This document shows positions 48,127 through 56,798 of a stretch of DNA of 64,000 bases, piece after piece; position 1 is the stretch's first letter, and every line of letters starts with the position of its first letter. The stretch is from Bin95 sp965220855 (GTDB lineage: Bacteria > Pseudomonadota > Alphaproteobacteria > Bin95). The DNA is taken from positions 186,001 through 250,000 of the forward strand of contig CBDCQY010000001.1 in the NCBI GenBank assembly GCA_965220855.1, written 5' to 3'. The translations under genes and the position numbers were made by a program. Under the pieces are notes generated by a model. The model ran no database searches. It saw nothing but the letters and a program-made list of their open reading frames with translations, and was not told the DNA's origin.

Positions 48127-48278
48127 GGGGGTGCTCCTTCGTGTGGCTGTTTTCGAACCACAGGGAGAACCCCTTCCAACCCTGACACAGAACCTCATAT
48201 ATCACCGCGAACGCAACAGGGGTTGACTTCCGCGCGGGCCGCAGCTTCGATAATGGCGCCACTTGGGAGATATGCGCC

Positions 48279-51200
48279 ATGAGCATGAGAGTGACGGCTT
48301 TCCTGCGTCTCTTCCGCGCTCGTTTCTTCACAAGCCTGGGGTGCTGGCGGGCTGGACTGTCGGCCGATGCATGTTTGCGATTTGCCCCACCTCTCCGCGC
48401 GACATATCTTGCGCCGGTCATCTTGTTCCCGGTCTTCATCGCCGGCCATGCGGACCGGGTGGCGGCCGATGAGGCATATTTCTGGTTCAAGAACGAAGGC
48501 ACCGGCAGCAGGGTCGAGGCCCAGGGGAGTTTGGATCTGTCGGGAAGGGAAGAGATTGACAACACTCAATTAATAGAAGGCGTAGATATAATTTACTTGG
48601 CAAGTTCTTCGGCAAATCTATATGGAATATCAAAATCGTCTGGTACGAGCAATCGATTCGGACGCCATATTGACTGCAATATCAATGTAGTTAGTAGTCC
48701 TGGTACTGTTTACAGATACTTGAGGGCTGAATCTTATAGTTCAAATTTCTACGTCTATATTAATCCTCAAACTTTCTGTGAAATATCTGTTGAGGGAACC
48801 AGTCGAAATGGAGATACTGCCAGCTTCGCAGGCGGGGTGGCGACCTGGACCGGATCTCTGAAGGATACTCTTCTCGACGATGAATTCCACATCGAAATTA
48901 CATTCAGAAACAATAAAGCTATTTTCTCAACGAGAAATCCAGCGGAGAGGAAACCGGTCCAGACCACGAATCTGGAAGCAGAGGCAGGGGATAAGAAAGT
49001 CATATTGCGTTGGAGGGACCCGAATAATACCATCCCGATCTCGAAATATCAGCTCCGAATAGACAGAAATAACGATAGGGATTTCGGTGACGCCGACGAG
49101 GATTGGAATGACATTTCGGGAAGTGGTGGCGGCACCACCAGTCATGAATTGACAGGGCTGGAGAACGGCAAGACGTACGGGTTTCAGGTCCGGGCGGTGA
49201 ACAATCATGCCGAAGGCCTCGCTTCCGAAACGCAGACGGCGACGCCGCAGATCCCGGCGCCAATCGCGCCAGGCGACTTGAATGCGGTCGCCGGCAGCGG
49301 GCAAGTGATGCTGCGCTGGACGGACCCGGAGAACGTCACGATCACAGGGTATAAATATCGATACAAGACGGACGGAGACTATGGTGACTGGACGGCGATG
49401 ACGGGGATAACCGGAAACGTCGCAGAGGCCACGGAATTCACCGTCACCGGGCTGGACAACGGCAAGGAACATACATTCCAGATCCGCGCGGCGAACGCCG
49501 CCGGCGACGGCCCCGAGTCGGCAGAGGTCAAGGCGACGCCGGTTCTGTCGCCGCCTTCGGCTGCAACGTTGACCGCCTCGCCGGGCCCGCTGCAGGTCAC
49601 TCTCTCATGGACGCTCGACCCGGCCGACGCCAGCATCCAGAGGTGGGAGTATCGGCAGCGCGAGGGCGGGGCGGCCTTCGGTGACGCGTGGCGCGATATC
49701 CCGGGCAGCGGCGCGGCGACGCGGAGCCATAGGGTGCAGGGCCTGACCGCCGGTGTCGCATATGGCTTCCAGGTCCGCGCGGTGAACGCCGCCGGCGACG
49801 GCGCGGCGTCGGATGCGGCGTCGGCGACGGCGGCGCCGCTGGCGGACACGGCGCCGACCTTCGGCGCGGAGACGATCACCGAGCGGAGTTATACGCAGAA
49901 TGCGGCGATTGCGCCGCTGCAACTGCCGCAGGCCACAGACGGCAACGGGACGCTCAGCTACAGCCTGAGCCCGTCCCTGCCGGCGGGACTGAAGCTCGAC
50001 TCCTCGACCCGGCAAATCACCGGAACGCCGACGACAGCGCAGCCGGCGACGACCTATGTCTGGAAAGTGTCGGATGCAGACGACAACGAGGCCGAGTCGG
50101 ACACGGACGCTCTGACTTTCACCATTGAAGTGACAGAGGCGTCGTTGCCAACGGTGACGCTGGTTCTGGACCCGGCCTCGATCTTGGAGGATGGCGGCGT
50201 GGCGATGGTGACGGCGCGCCTCGACCGGGCGTCGAACACCGCGACGGTCATCGCACTCTCGGTCGCGGCCGACGTCACGCTGAGCGGCGACAGCCTGGCC
50301 ATCCCGGCCGGAGCGACTGTAAGCGCCGGCGCCGTGACGGTCACGGCGATCGACGATGATGTCGATGCCGCAGACAAGCAGGTGACGGTGTCGGGGTCGG
50401 CGACCGGCGGGGTGACGGGGCCAGCCGATGTGACCCTCACCATCCGGGACGACGACGCGCAGCCGGTGGTGACGCTGCTGCTGGAGCCGGCGTCGATCCC
50501 GGAGGATGGCGGCGTGGCGGCGGTGACGGCGCGCCTGGACCGCCCGTCGGGCGCCGACACTGCGGTGACCGTCTCGGTCGCGCCGGCGGCGGCGGGCGAT
50601 GTCACGCTGGGCGCGGACAGGGTGCTGACCATCCCGGCCGGACAGACCGTCAGCAGCGGCGCGGTGGCGATCGCGGCGGTCGATAACGCCGTCGAGGCCC
50701 CGGACAAGGCGATCTCTATCCAGGCGACGGCGGCGAACGACCTGGGGGTCACCGACCCGGAAGCGGTGATGCTGACCATCACCGATGACGACGGGGTGAG
50801 TTCCGAGGCGCGCAAGCGGGTTGCGACGCGGGTGCTGGCGGAGGTCGGGCGGGCGGCCTTGGCCGGGGCGGTGGAGGTGCTCGGCCAGCGCTTCGACGCC
50901 GCGCGGTGCGCTGCGGCGGCGAGGCCGGCGCTGGCGCTCGCCGGGTCGCGGGTCGGCGGCGGGTTGCGGCTTGCCGATCGCTCGCTGCGGGAGCGGCTCG
51001 ACCGGCGGAGCCGCCGCCCGGCCTTTGTCGCCCGGACGCTGAAGGGGTCGGCGCTGCTGCGGGGCAGCGCCTTCTCGCTGCCGCTGGCGGCCTCGGGCGG
51101 GGCGTCGTCCGGCCCGGCCTGGTCGGTCTGGGGCCGGGGCGACTGGCGGAGCTTCGAGGGCGCAACCGGGGCGGGCCGCTATGACGGTTCGCAACGCGCC

Positions 51201-52187
51201 GGCTGGCTCGGGCTGGACGGCTGCCTCGGCGGGCGGTTCGCCGCCGGGCTTGCGCTCTCGCAGAGCGACGGCGAGAGCGACTATCGCCTCGACAGCGAGG
51301 AAGGGCGCTTCGAGACCGCGCTGACCGCGCTCTGGCCCTATCTGCAACTGGAGATGAAGGGCGGCGGCCAACTGCGTCTGGTGGCGGGCGCGGGCCGGGG
51401 CGAGGCGGAGCACCGCCCGGCGGCCGGAGCCGTGGAGCGGGCCGACCTCGCCATGCTGGCGGCCTCGGTGGGCGGTCGGCTGCCGGTGGCGCGCCGGGGC
51501 GCCTTCGCGCTTGCGGCGACCGGCCAGGCGAGCCTGACGCAGCTGGAGACCGACGATGCGCCGTCGGCCCCGTCGCTCGGCGGGCTGAAGGCGACCGGCT
51601 GGCGGCTCAGCGCCGGCCTGGAGGCGGCGCATGACGGCCTCGCGCTCGGCGCATCGGGCTGGCGGCTTCAGCCGCGCGGGGCGCTGGCGGTTCGCCAGGA
51701 TGGCGGCGACGGGCTGGCGGGAGCCGGCGCGGAGCTTTCCGCCGGCGCGCGCCTGTCGCTGCCGGGCGGGCGCTTCGGCCTCGACGCGAGCGGCCACTGG
51801 CTGGCGCTGCATTCCGAGGACGAGGCGCGCGAATGGGGCGCGAGCCTGGAGGCGCGGCTGGCGCCGGGCGCGGGCGGGCGCGGCCTCTCGCTGGCCTTCG
51901 GCCCGCAATGGGGCCAACAGCAGCGCGGCGCGCTCACGCGCGAGCGCCTGTTCGACGAGGCGCGCGACGACGACGCGCCGCCACGCCTCTCCCTGACGGC
52001 GCGCATCGGCTACGGCTTCGCCACCGCCGGCGGCCTGCTGACGCCGTTTGCCGAATGGCGCCTGCCCGCCCGATACGCCGCCACCGGCCTCACCTTTACC
52101 ACCCCCGGCGGCCTCACCGCCTTCCTCACCGCCGAACATCACGACCCCCACACCCGCCTCGGCATCGGCCTCCGCTTCCGATTCTGA
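48279..52187 (+). CDS. giant autotransporter-like protein with FN3, Ig and Calx-beta domains
   Basis: A 1302-residue surface protein. An extended signal-like N-terminus has its hydrophobic core at about residues 41-57. Residues 65-222 are an unrecognised domain encoded by noticeably AT-richer DNA. Three fibronectin III domains follow (about 226-326, 327-423, 424-522; LTGLENGKTYGFQVRAVN is typical), an Ig/He_PIG domain (523-618; LPAGLKLDSSTRQITGTP), two Calx-beta domains (622-726, 727-838) and a C-terminal barrel (945-1302) ending RFRF. The barrel shares blocks such as DGLAGAG.ELSAG with the 36-41 kb gene. Surface adhesion is inferred. GGGAG lies about 10 nt before the ATG. Confidence 0.85.
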   Translation: MSMRVTAFLRLFRARFFTSLGCWRAGLSADACLRFAPPLRATYLAPVILFPVFIAGHADRVAADEAYFWFKNEGTGSRVEAQGSLDLSGREEIDNTQLIEGVDIIYLASSSANLYGISKSSGTSNRFGRHIDCNINVVSSPGTVYRYLRAESYSSNFYVYINPQTFCEISVEGTSRNGDTASFAGGVATWTGSLKDTLLDDEFHIEITFRNNKAIFSTRNPAERKPVQTTNLEAEAGDKKVILRWRDPNNTIPISKYQLRIDRNNDRDFGDADEDWNDISGSGGGTTSHELTGLENGKTYGFQVRAVNNHAEGLASETQTATPQIPAPIAPGDLNAVAGSGQVMLRWTDPENVTITGYKYRYKTDGDYGDWTAMTGITGNVAEATEFTVTGLDNGKEHTFQIRAANAAGDGPESAEVKATPVLSPPSAATLTASPGPLQVTLSWTLDPADASIQRWEYRQREGGAAFGDAWRDIPGSGAATRSHRVQGLTAGVAYGFQVRAVNAAGDGAASDAASATAAPLADTAPTFGAETITERSYTQNAAIAPLQLPQATDGNGTLSYSLSPSLPAGLKLDSSTRQITGTPTTAQPATTYVWKVSDADDNEAESDTDALTFTIEVTEASLPTVTLVLDPASILEDGGVAMVTARLDRASNTATVIALSVAADVTLSGDSLAIPAGATVSAGAVTVTAIDDDVDAADKQVTVSGSATGGVTGPADVTLTIRDDDAQPVVTLLLEPASIPEDGGVAAVTARLDRPSGADTAVTVSVAPAAAGDVTLGADRVLTIPAGQTVSSGAVAIAAVDNAVEAPDKAISIQATAANDLGVTDPEAVMLTITDDDGVSSEARKRVATRVLAEVGRAALAGAVEVLGQRFDAARCAAAARPALALAGSRVGGGLRLADRSLRERLDRRSRRPAFVARTLKGSALLRGSAFSLPLAASGGASSGPAWSVWGRGDWRSFEGATGAGRYDGSQRAGWLGLDGCLGGRFAAGLALSQSDGESDYRLDSEEGRFETALTALWPYLQLEMKGGGQLRLVAGAGRGEAEHRPAAGAVERADLAMLAASVGGRLPVARRGAFALAATGQASLTQLETDDAPSAPSLGGLKATGWRLSAGLEAAHDGLALGASGWRLQPRGALAVRQDGGDGLAGAGAELSAGARLSLPGGRFGLDASGHWLALHSEDEAREWGASLEARLAPGAGGRGLSLAFGPQWGQQQRGALTRERLFDEARDDDAPPRLSLTARIGYGFATAGGLLTPFAEWRLPARYAATGLTFTTPGGLTAFLTAEHHDPHTRLGIGLRFRF

Positions 52188-52192
52188 CCGGA

Positions 52193-52236
52193 GGGGCGGC
52201 TCCAACGCCCGCCCCGTTCTGCAAGCTTTGGCTTGC
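52193..52236 (+). terminator. possible terminator after the surface-protein gene
   Basis: GGGGCGG (52193-52199) pairs with CCGCCCC (52209-52215), and GCAAGC-TTTG-GCTTGC forms a second hairpin at 52221-52236. No strong T run follows either, so this is only a possible terminator between the surface-protein gene and the tRNA. Confidence 0.3.
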
Positions 52237-52270
52237 TTCCGGGCCGGCGGGGGATGTAGAGTGCGTAGGT

Positions 52271-52347
52271 CGGAGCGTAGCGCAGTCTGGTAGCGCATCA
52301 CACTGGGGGTGTGGGGGTCGCAGGTTCGAATCCTGCCGCTCCGACCA
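52271..52347 (+). tRNA. tRNA-Pro (anticodon GGG)
   Basis: A 77-nt cloverleaf with encoded CCA. Acceptor CGGAGCG/CGCTCCG pairs perfectly; D stem GCGC/GCGC; anticodon stem TCACA/TGTGG with loop CTGGGGG gives anticodon GGG; T arm GCAGG-TTCGAAT-CCTGC. Discriminator A. It decodes CCC and CCU proline codons. No duplicated 3' end was seen downstream, so it does not appear to be a used attachment site here. Confidence 0.97.
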
Positions 52348-52374
52348 GACGCGGAGCGGGGTTCCGGGAATTCC

Positions 52375-53118
52375 ATGGAGCCACTCTCTCTCGCGGTCGC
52401 CATCGCCGGGCTGTTCCTTGGCGGGCTGGTCAAGGGCGCCATCGGGCTCGGCATGCCGCTCGTCATCATCTCCGTGCTGGCCATCGTCATGCCGCTGGCT
52501 GAGGCGCTGCCGCTCATGGCGGTCTCGCTGGTCGCCGCCAATATCTGGCAGATCTGGGCCACCTGGCGGGCGCGCCCGCGGCTTCGCCAGCTGCTGGCGC
52601 TGACGCTGCCGCTCGCCGCCGCCACCTGGATTTCCGCAGGCTTCATCGCCGGCGGCGATCCCCGCTGGCTGAACGCGCTGGTCGGCGCGGTGGTGATCGC
52701 CTATGTCGCCATCTCCTGGAGCCGCTGGGAGCCCAGCCTGCCGGAGCGCTGGGAGCCGCTCGCAACCCCGCTCGCCGGCGCGGCGGTGGGCGCCGTCGGC
52801 GGCGTCACCGGCGTGTTCGGCCCGCAGCTCGGCGTCTATCTGCTGGCGATCCGCATGGAGCGCGACGCCATGGTCGGGCTGCTCGGCTGGACGCTGCTGG
52901 CGGCGTCGGCGACGCTGGCGCTGGCGCTCGCCGGCCACGGACTGCTGGTCGGCAAGGCCGACTGGGCGCGCTCGGTCGCCGCCTTCCTGCCGGCGCTCAT
53001 CGGCCTCTGGGCCGGCGGCCGGCTGCGCCGCGCCATGCCGGTGGCGCGCTTTCGCCGGCTGGTCATGGTCGGGCTGCTGCTGCTGGGCATTGCCAATCTG
53101 CGCGGACTCGTGACATGA
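52375..53118 (+). CDS. TauE/SafE family sulfite-exporter-like membrane protein
   Basis: A 247-residue membrane protein with about eight hydrophobic segments and the two TauE/SafE-type glycine-rich motifs: GGLVKGAIGLGMPLV near the N-terminus and GAVGGVTGVFGPQLGVYL mid-protein. Family members export sulfite, sulfoacetate and other anions. The ATG at 52375 is 28 nt behind the tRNA. It overlaps the next small gene by 4 nt (ATGA). Confidence 0.88.
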   Translation: MEPLSLAVAIAGLFLGGLVKGAIGLGMPLVIISVLAIVMPLAEALPLMAVSLVAANIWQIWATWRARPRLRQLLALTLPLAAATWISAGFIAGGDPRWLNALVGAVVIAYVAISWSRWEPSLPERWEPLATPLAGAAVGAVGGVTGVFGPQLGVYLLAIRMERDAMVGLLGWTLLAASATLALALAGHGLLVGKADWARSVAAFLPALIGLWAGGRLRRAMPVARFRRLVMVGLLLLGIANLRGLVT

Positions 53119-53348
53119 AGGCGGCCATGTCTCGCCCCTGCCTCCTCTCCATGACCGCCGGCAGCCGCGACGAGGCGCTCCGGCTTGCCCGGACGCCGGT
53201 CGAGGAGCGGCTCGCCGCCCGGCGGGTGCGCGCGCTGCACGGCCATGACTGCCCCTGCGCGGTGGCGCCGCCGATCGCGGGCGGCGATGCGGACTTCCTC
53301 GCCTGGATCGCGGCGGAAGCGGGCGGGGAACGGAGGGCCGAGCCATGA
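53115..53348 (+). CDS. small CPC-motif protein
   Basis: A 77-residue soluble protein of unknown family. The only marked feature is HGHDCPCAV near residues 42-50, a His-Cys cluster that could bind metal. ATGA overlaps with the exporter gene upstream and the MFS gene downstream argue that it is a real, translationally coupled gene. An internal ATG at 53127 is an alternative start. A role with one of the two flanking transporters is inference. Confidence 0.55.
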   Translation: MKAAMSRPCLLSMTAGSRDEALRLARTPVEERLAARRVRALHGHDCPCAVAPPIAGGDADFLAWIAAEAGGERRAEP

Positions 53349-54547
53349 TCCGCCCGGCGCCCTATCTCTTCCTCTGCGTCGGACACAGCATCGACCATAT
53401 CTTCATGCTGCTGCTCCCGGCGCTGATCGCCCTTTCCGTGGTCCCCTTCTGGGGCCTCACCTATGGCGAGCTCATGGCGCTGTTCACGCCGGCGGCGGTG
53501 ATGTTCGGGCTGGGCGCGCCGGTCGCCGGTTGGCTGGCCGACCGCTGGTCCGGCTCCGGCATGATGACCGTCTATTTCATCGGCATGGGCGCTTCGGCCG
53601 TGGTCACCGGTCTTGCCGACGGGCCGCTGGCGCTCGGCGTCGGCCTGTTTCTGATGGGAACCTTCGCCTCGATCTACCACCCGGTCGGCATCCCGCTGAT
53701 CGTGCGCGGCGCCGGCGACCGGCGCGGACGGCTGCTCGGCATCAATGGCGTGTTCGGGAGCGCCGGCATGGCGGTGACGCCGGTGATCGTGGGCGGCCTG
53801 CTGGTCCTGGGCGGCTGGCGGCTGGTGTTCATCGTCCCGGGGCTGCTTACGATCGCGCTCGGGCTTGCGTTTCAGTTCGGCTTCCGCGACGGGCTGGCGC
53901 TCCGGCGTCCGCGCGTTCAGGCGCTCCGCCCGGCTTCCGAACGCCAGGTCTTTATGCGCGCCATGGCGGTGCTCGGCGTCATTACCGTGGCGACCGGGCT
54001 GGTCTTCATCGCGCTCACCAACGGGCTGCCGAAGATCGTCAACCACCGCGTCTCGATCTTCGGCGATGACGCCTTCCTGCTCTCGGCGACCGCGTCGGCC
54101 ATTCTGGTGGTGGGTGGGCTGTCGCAATTGCTGGGCGGCGAGCTCGCGGACCGTTTCCCCTTGCGCCGGCTCTTCATCGCCGTCTATGCCGGCCTGCCGC
54201 CGGCGCTGGCGGCGTCGGCCTTCGCCTTCGATCTGCCGCTGATCCTGGTGCTGACGCTCGCCATGGCGATCGTGGTCGGCAATCAGCCGATCTCCGACAG
54301 CCTCTTCGCACGCTACATGCCCGAGCAGTGGCTCTCCACGGCCTATGGCATCCGTTTCGCGCTCTCGCTCTGCACCGGGCTGCTGGCGCTGCCGCTGCTG
54401 GGCTTCAGCTTCGATCTCACGGGCGATTTCGACTTCCTGTTCCATGTGCTGGCGGCGGTGGGGCTGATCGTCGTGCTGGCCGCGCTCAAGCTGCCGTCGG
54501 AAGCGCCGGCCTCGCCCGCCCCGGAGCCGGCCGCAGCGGCCGAATAG
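53345..54547 (+). CDS. MFS transporter
   Basis: A 400-residue major facilitator with about 12 hydrophobic segments. LFLCVGHSIDHIFMLLLPALI opens the first helix, GAPVAGWLADRWSGSGM is the characteristic 2-3 loop, and GTFASIYHPVGIPLIVRGAG lies in the fourth to fifth helix region, like fosmidomycin-resistance-type (Fsr) carriers. The substrate is unknown. It is coupled to the small upstream gene and 4 nt ahead of pobA. Confidence 0.88.
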   Translation: MIRPAPYLFLCVGHSIDHIFMLLLPALIALSVVPFWGLTYGELMALFTPAAVMFGLGAPVAGWLADRWSGSGMMTVYFIGMGASAVVTGLADGPLALGVGLFLMGTFASIYHPVGIPLIVRGAGDRRGRLLGINGVFGSAGMAVTPVIVGGLLVLGGWRLVFIVPGLLTIALGLAFQFGFRDGLALRRPRVQALRPASERQVFMRAMAVLGVITVATGLVFIALTNGLPKIVNHRVSIFGDDAFLLSATASAILVVGGLSQLLGGELADRFPLRRLFIAVYAGLPPALAASAFAFDLPLILVLTLAMAIVVGNQPISDSLFARYMPEQWLSTAYGIRFALSLCTGLLALPLLGFSFDLTGDFDFLFHVLAAVGLIVVLAALKLPSEAPASPAPEPAAAAE

Positions 54548-54551
54548 CGCG

Positions 54552-55718
54552 GTGGAGCGCACCCGGGTCGGCATCGTCGGGGCCGGTCCGGCCGGGCTGA
54601 TGCTCTCGCATCTGCTGGCCCGCGCCGGCATCGAGAGCGTGGTGCTGGAGCGCCGCTCGCGGGCCTGGATCGAGCAACGGGTGCGCGCCGGCCTCCTGGA
54701 GCATGGCAGCGTGGAGCTGCTCGCCCGCACGGGCCTGGGCGCGCGGCTGGAGCGCGAGGCGCTCCGCCATCGCGGCATCGAGATCGCCGCCGGCGGCCGG
54801 CGCCGGCATATCGACTTCATGGCGGCGACCGGCGGCAGGGGCGTCACCGTCTATGCCCAGCATGAGGTGGTGAAGGACTTGGTGGCGGCGCGGCTGGCGG
54901 CCGGCGGCGATCTGCGCTTCGAGGTCGAGGATGTGCGCCTGGAGGGCGTCGAGGGGCCGGAGCCCCGGCTCCTTTGGCCGGGCGGCGCGCTCGCCTGCGA
55001 CTTCATCGCCGGCTGCGACGGCTATCATGGCGTCTCGCGCGCCTCGATCCCGCCGGCGGCGCTGAGCGAGTTCCGGCGCGACTTCCCCTATGCCTGGCTC
55101 GGGCTGCTGGCCGAGGCGCCGCCCTTTCAGGACGAGCTCATCTACGCCCGCCACGAGGCCGGCTTCGCGCTGTTCTCGATGCGCTCGCCGGAACTGACGC
55201 GCGCCTATGTGCAATGCGCGCCGGACGAGGATGCGGCGCGCTGGGAGGATGGCGCGCTCTGGGACGAGCTCGACCGGCGCTTGGGCGTGCGGCTCCATCG
55301 CGGGCCGCTGCTGTTGAAATCGGTGACGCCGATGCGCGCCTTCGTGGCCGAGCCGATGCGCCATGGGCGCCTCTTCCTCGCCGGCGACGCCGCCCATATC
55401 GTGCCGCCGACGGGCGCGAAGGGCATGAATCTGGCCTTCGCCGATGTGGTGGCGCTGGCCCGCGCCTTCGCCCGCTATTTTCGCGACGGCGACGAGAGCG
55501 GCCTCGACGGCTATTCCGAGACCTGCCTCGCGCGCGTGTGGAAGGTGCAGCGCTTCTCCATGTGGATGACGCGCCTCTTGCACCGCGACCCCGCCCATGA
55601 CGCCTTCGAGCGCCGCCTGCAGGCGGCGGAGCTCGACGAACTGCTCGCCTCCGAAACCGCCCGCCAGCGCCTCGCCGAAAGCTATACCGGCCTGCCGCTC
55701 GACCTTGACGGGGTGTAG
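54552..55718 (+). CDS. pobA: 4-hydroxybenzoate 3-monooxygenase
   Basis: A 388-residue FAD-dependent aromatic hydroxylase making protocatechuate from 4-hydroxybenzoate. FAD motifs are GIVGAGPAGLMLSHLL near the N-terminus, the mid-chain CDFIAGCDGYHGVSR and GRLFLAGDAAHIVPPTGAKGMNLAFAD. RVRAGLLEHGSVELL is PobA-typical. It starts at GTG 54552, 4 nt after the MFS stop. No protocatechuate-cleavage genes are in the window. Confidence 0.92.
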   Translation: MERTRVGIVGAGPAGLMLSHLLARAGIESVVLERRSRAWIEQRVRAGLLEHGSVELLARTGLGARLEREALRHRGIEIAAGGRRRHIDFMAATGGRGVTVYAQHEVVKDLVAARLAAGGDLRFEVEDVRLEGVEGPEPRLLWPGGALACDFIAGCDGYHGVSRASIPPAALSEFRRDFPYAWLGLLAEAPPFQDELIYARHEAGFALFSMRSPELTRAYVQCAPDEDAARWEDGALWDELDRRLGVRLHRGPLLLKSVTPMRAFVAEPMRHGRLFLAGDAAHIVPPTGAKGMNLAFADVVALARAFARYFRDGDESGLDGYSETCLARVWKVQRFSMWMTRLLHRDPAHDAFERRLQAAELDELLASETARQRLAESYTGLPLDLDGV

Positions 55719-55774
55719 CGCTGACCCGGATCGCGCATTATCGAGTTGACATGGCAGCGGACAGCCAGTGGCCG

Positions 55775-55798
55775 CCCGCCTGGAGGCGGGGGTGTTTT
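55775..55798 (+). terminator. likely terminator after pobA
   Basis: CCCGCC-TGGA-GGCGGG is a perfect 6-bp hairpin with a 4-nt loop, followed by GGTGTTTT. It lies 57 nt after the pobA stop. A second perfect 9-bp stem (GCGGCCGCC/GGCGGCCGC, 55807-55829) follows and may serve the convergent DJ-1 gene. Confidence 0.45.
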
Positions 55799-55840
55799 GA
55801 GCTTCGGCGGCCGCCCCGCTGGCGGCCGCGACGCATGGGG

Positions 55841-56419
55841 TCAGGCGGCGGCTTGCTGGCTCTCGCCTTCCGGGCTGGCGACCAGCAGGTCGATCAGCGC
55901 GGTCGCCAGGTCTTCGATGCGGTCGGAGGCGGTGGCGGTGATCAGGTTGCCGTCCGTCGAGAGCGGCTCCCCGGACCAGGTGGCGCCGACGGCCTCCAGG
56001 CGCGCCTGCGAGCCTTCGAGGCCGCTCACCGTGCGGCCCCTGGCGGTCTCGGACGCGACCAGCATCTCCACCGCCTCGCCCACCATGGCGACCGCCTTGC
56101 CGCCGTCCAGCATGCCCTTGACCACCCGGCGGGCGTGGGCGTTGTCGCGCAGCGCGGCGATGCTGCGCTCGCCGCCCGGCACCAGCAGGCCGTCGAAATC
56201 GCTCGGCAGCACGTCCGACACGCGCGTGTCGATATAGAAATTGTGCCCCCAGGTGCCTTCATGCCAGCCGTTGGCGAGCCCCACCTCATGGCTGACGATG
56301 CGAATGGCCGCGCCTTCGGCGACGAGCGCCTTCTGCGTGTCGGTCATGACGGTTTCCTCGAAGCCATTGGCGACGAGCACGGCGACGGTCATACCGGAAA
56401 GGCGCTTCTGGTCGGACAT
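55841..56419 (-). CDS. DJ-1/PfpI family protein lacking the catalytic cysteine
   Basis: A 192-residue DJ-1/PfpI-fold protein: VAVLVANGFEETVMTD, GHNFYIDTRVSDVLPSDFDGLLVPGG and ALRDNAHARRVVKGMLDGGK. Where the family has the nucleophile elbow A-x-CHG, this protein reads VAMVGEAVEML. The whole protein contains no cysteine at all, so the usual protease, glyoxalase or deglycase chemistry cannot work in the normal way. The start ATG 56419 matches the family length. A regulatory, binding or altered catalytic role is inferred. Confidence 0.82.
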   Translation of the reverse strand: MSDQKRLSGMTVAVLVANGFEETVMTDTQKALVAEGAAIRIVSHEVGLANGWHEGTWGHNFYIDTRVSDVLPSDFDGLLVPGGERSIAALRDNAHARRVVKGMLDGGKAVAMVGEAVEMLVASETARGRTVSGLEGSQARLEAVGATWSGEPLSTDGNLITATASDRIEDLATALIDLLVASPEGESQQAAA

Positions 56420-56798
56420 GGGCCTGGACACCCCTTCCTTCTCCTGAGTTGCTATGGCGCTCCGCGTCGATGCGTAGCCTTCCCCGGCCCCGGATGGCGG
56501 GGTCGGACGGCGTAGCGGCGAACACGGAAGATAATGGCCGACGATAGCAGCCCCGGCCCCGAGGCTCAAGGCCGCCGGCCCGGTCCCTTATGTCGCATCG
56601 CCCGCGCGGACGGCGGCCGGGACGGGCTTTGCGAGCGCCGGTCGCTCGGCTATAGAGGGGCCATTCGCCGCCGCCTCGCCAGGACGCCCTCGCCCTTGCC
56701 ACGACCCCGCCCTTGCCGTCGCCAGAGCCTGCCCGCCGCCCGATGACGCCGCCGCTTTCCGCTTCCCGCGTCCGGCGCGCGCCGCCGGCGGAGCGGCC
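56420..56798. other. intergenic region between the DJ-1 gene and ribF
   Basis: A 379-bp gap between divergent genes, so it should carry both promoters. A GGCTATAGAGG box lies near 56648-56658 about 140 nt ahead of ribF. The sequence was checked for an FMN riboswitch; the conserved AGGGNRAA-type and GANYGN-type segments were not found. Nothing else stands out. Confidence 0.4.

Larger units (their letters stand above)
47552..48227 (-). repeat. inverted large repeat, copy A (676 bp, internally deleted)
   Basis: This block recurs in opposite orientation at 62329-63478. It holds the last 118 bp of the dehydratase gene, a HEPN gene end and the 5' end of an IS256-type transposase gene with its leader. 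Relative to copy B it lacks about 474 bp between the transposase remnant and the HEPN end; the joint lies in a GCGCG run near 47906-47911. Most of the shared sequence is nearly identical, with one more divergent segment near 47.86-47.90 kb. Confidence 0.9.

Noticed and set aside
52271..52347. tRNA-Pro as the attachment site of an integrated element
   Set aside because: The gene is intact and no copy of its 3' end was seen in the following sequence; downstream genes have host-like composition.
49605..52646. Minus-strand open frame of about 1010 codons
   Set aside because: It is antisense to the FN3/Calx-beta surface-protein gene, runs through the tRNA-Pro, and its translation is Arg-rich without domains.
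56420..56798. FMN riboswitch upstream of ribF
   Set aside because: The conserved RFN-element segments were not found, and RFN elements normally precede ribB or transport genes rather than ribF.
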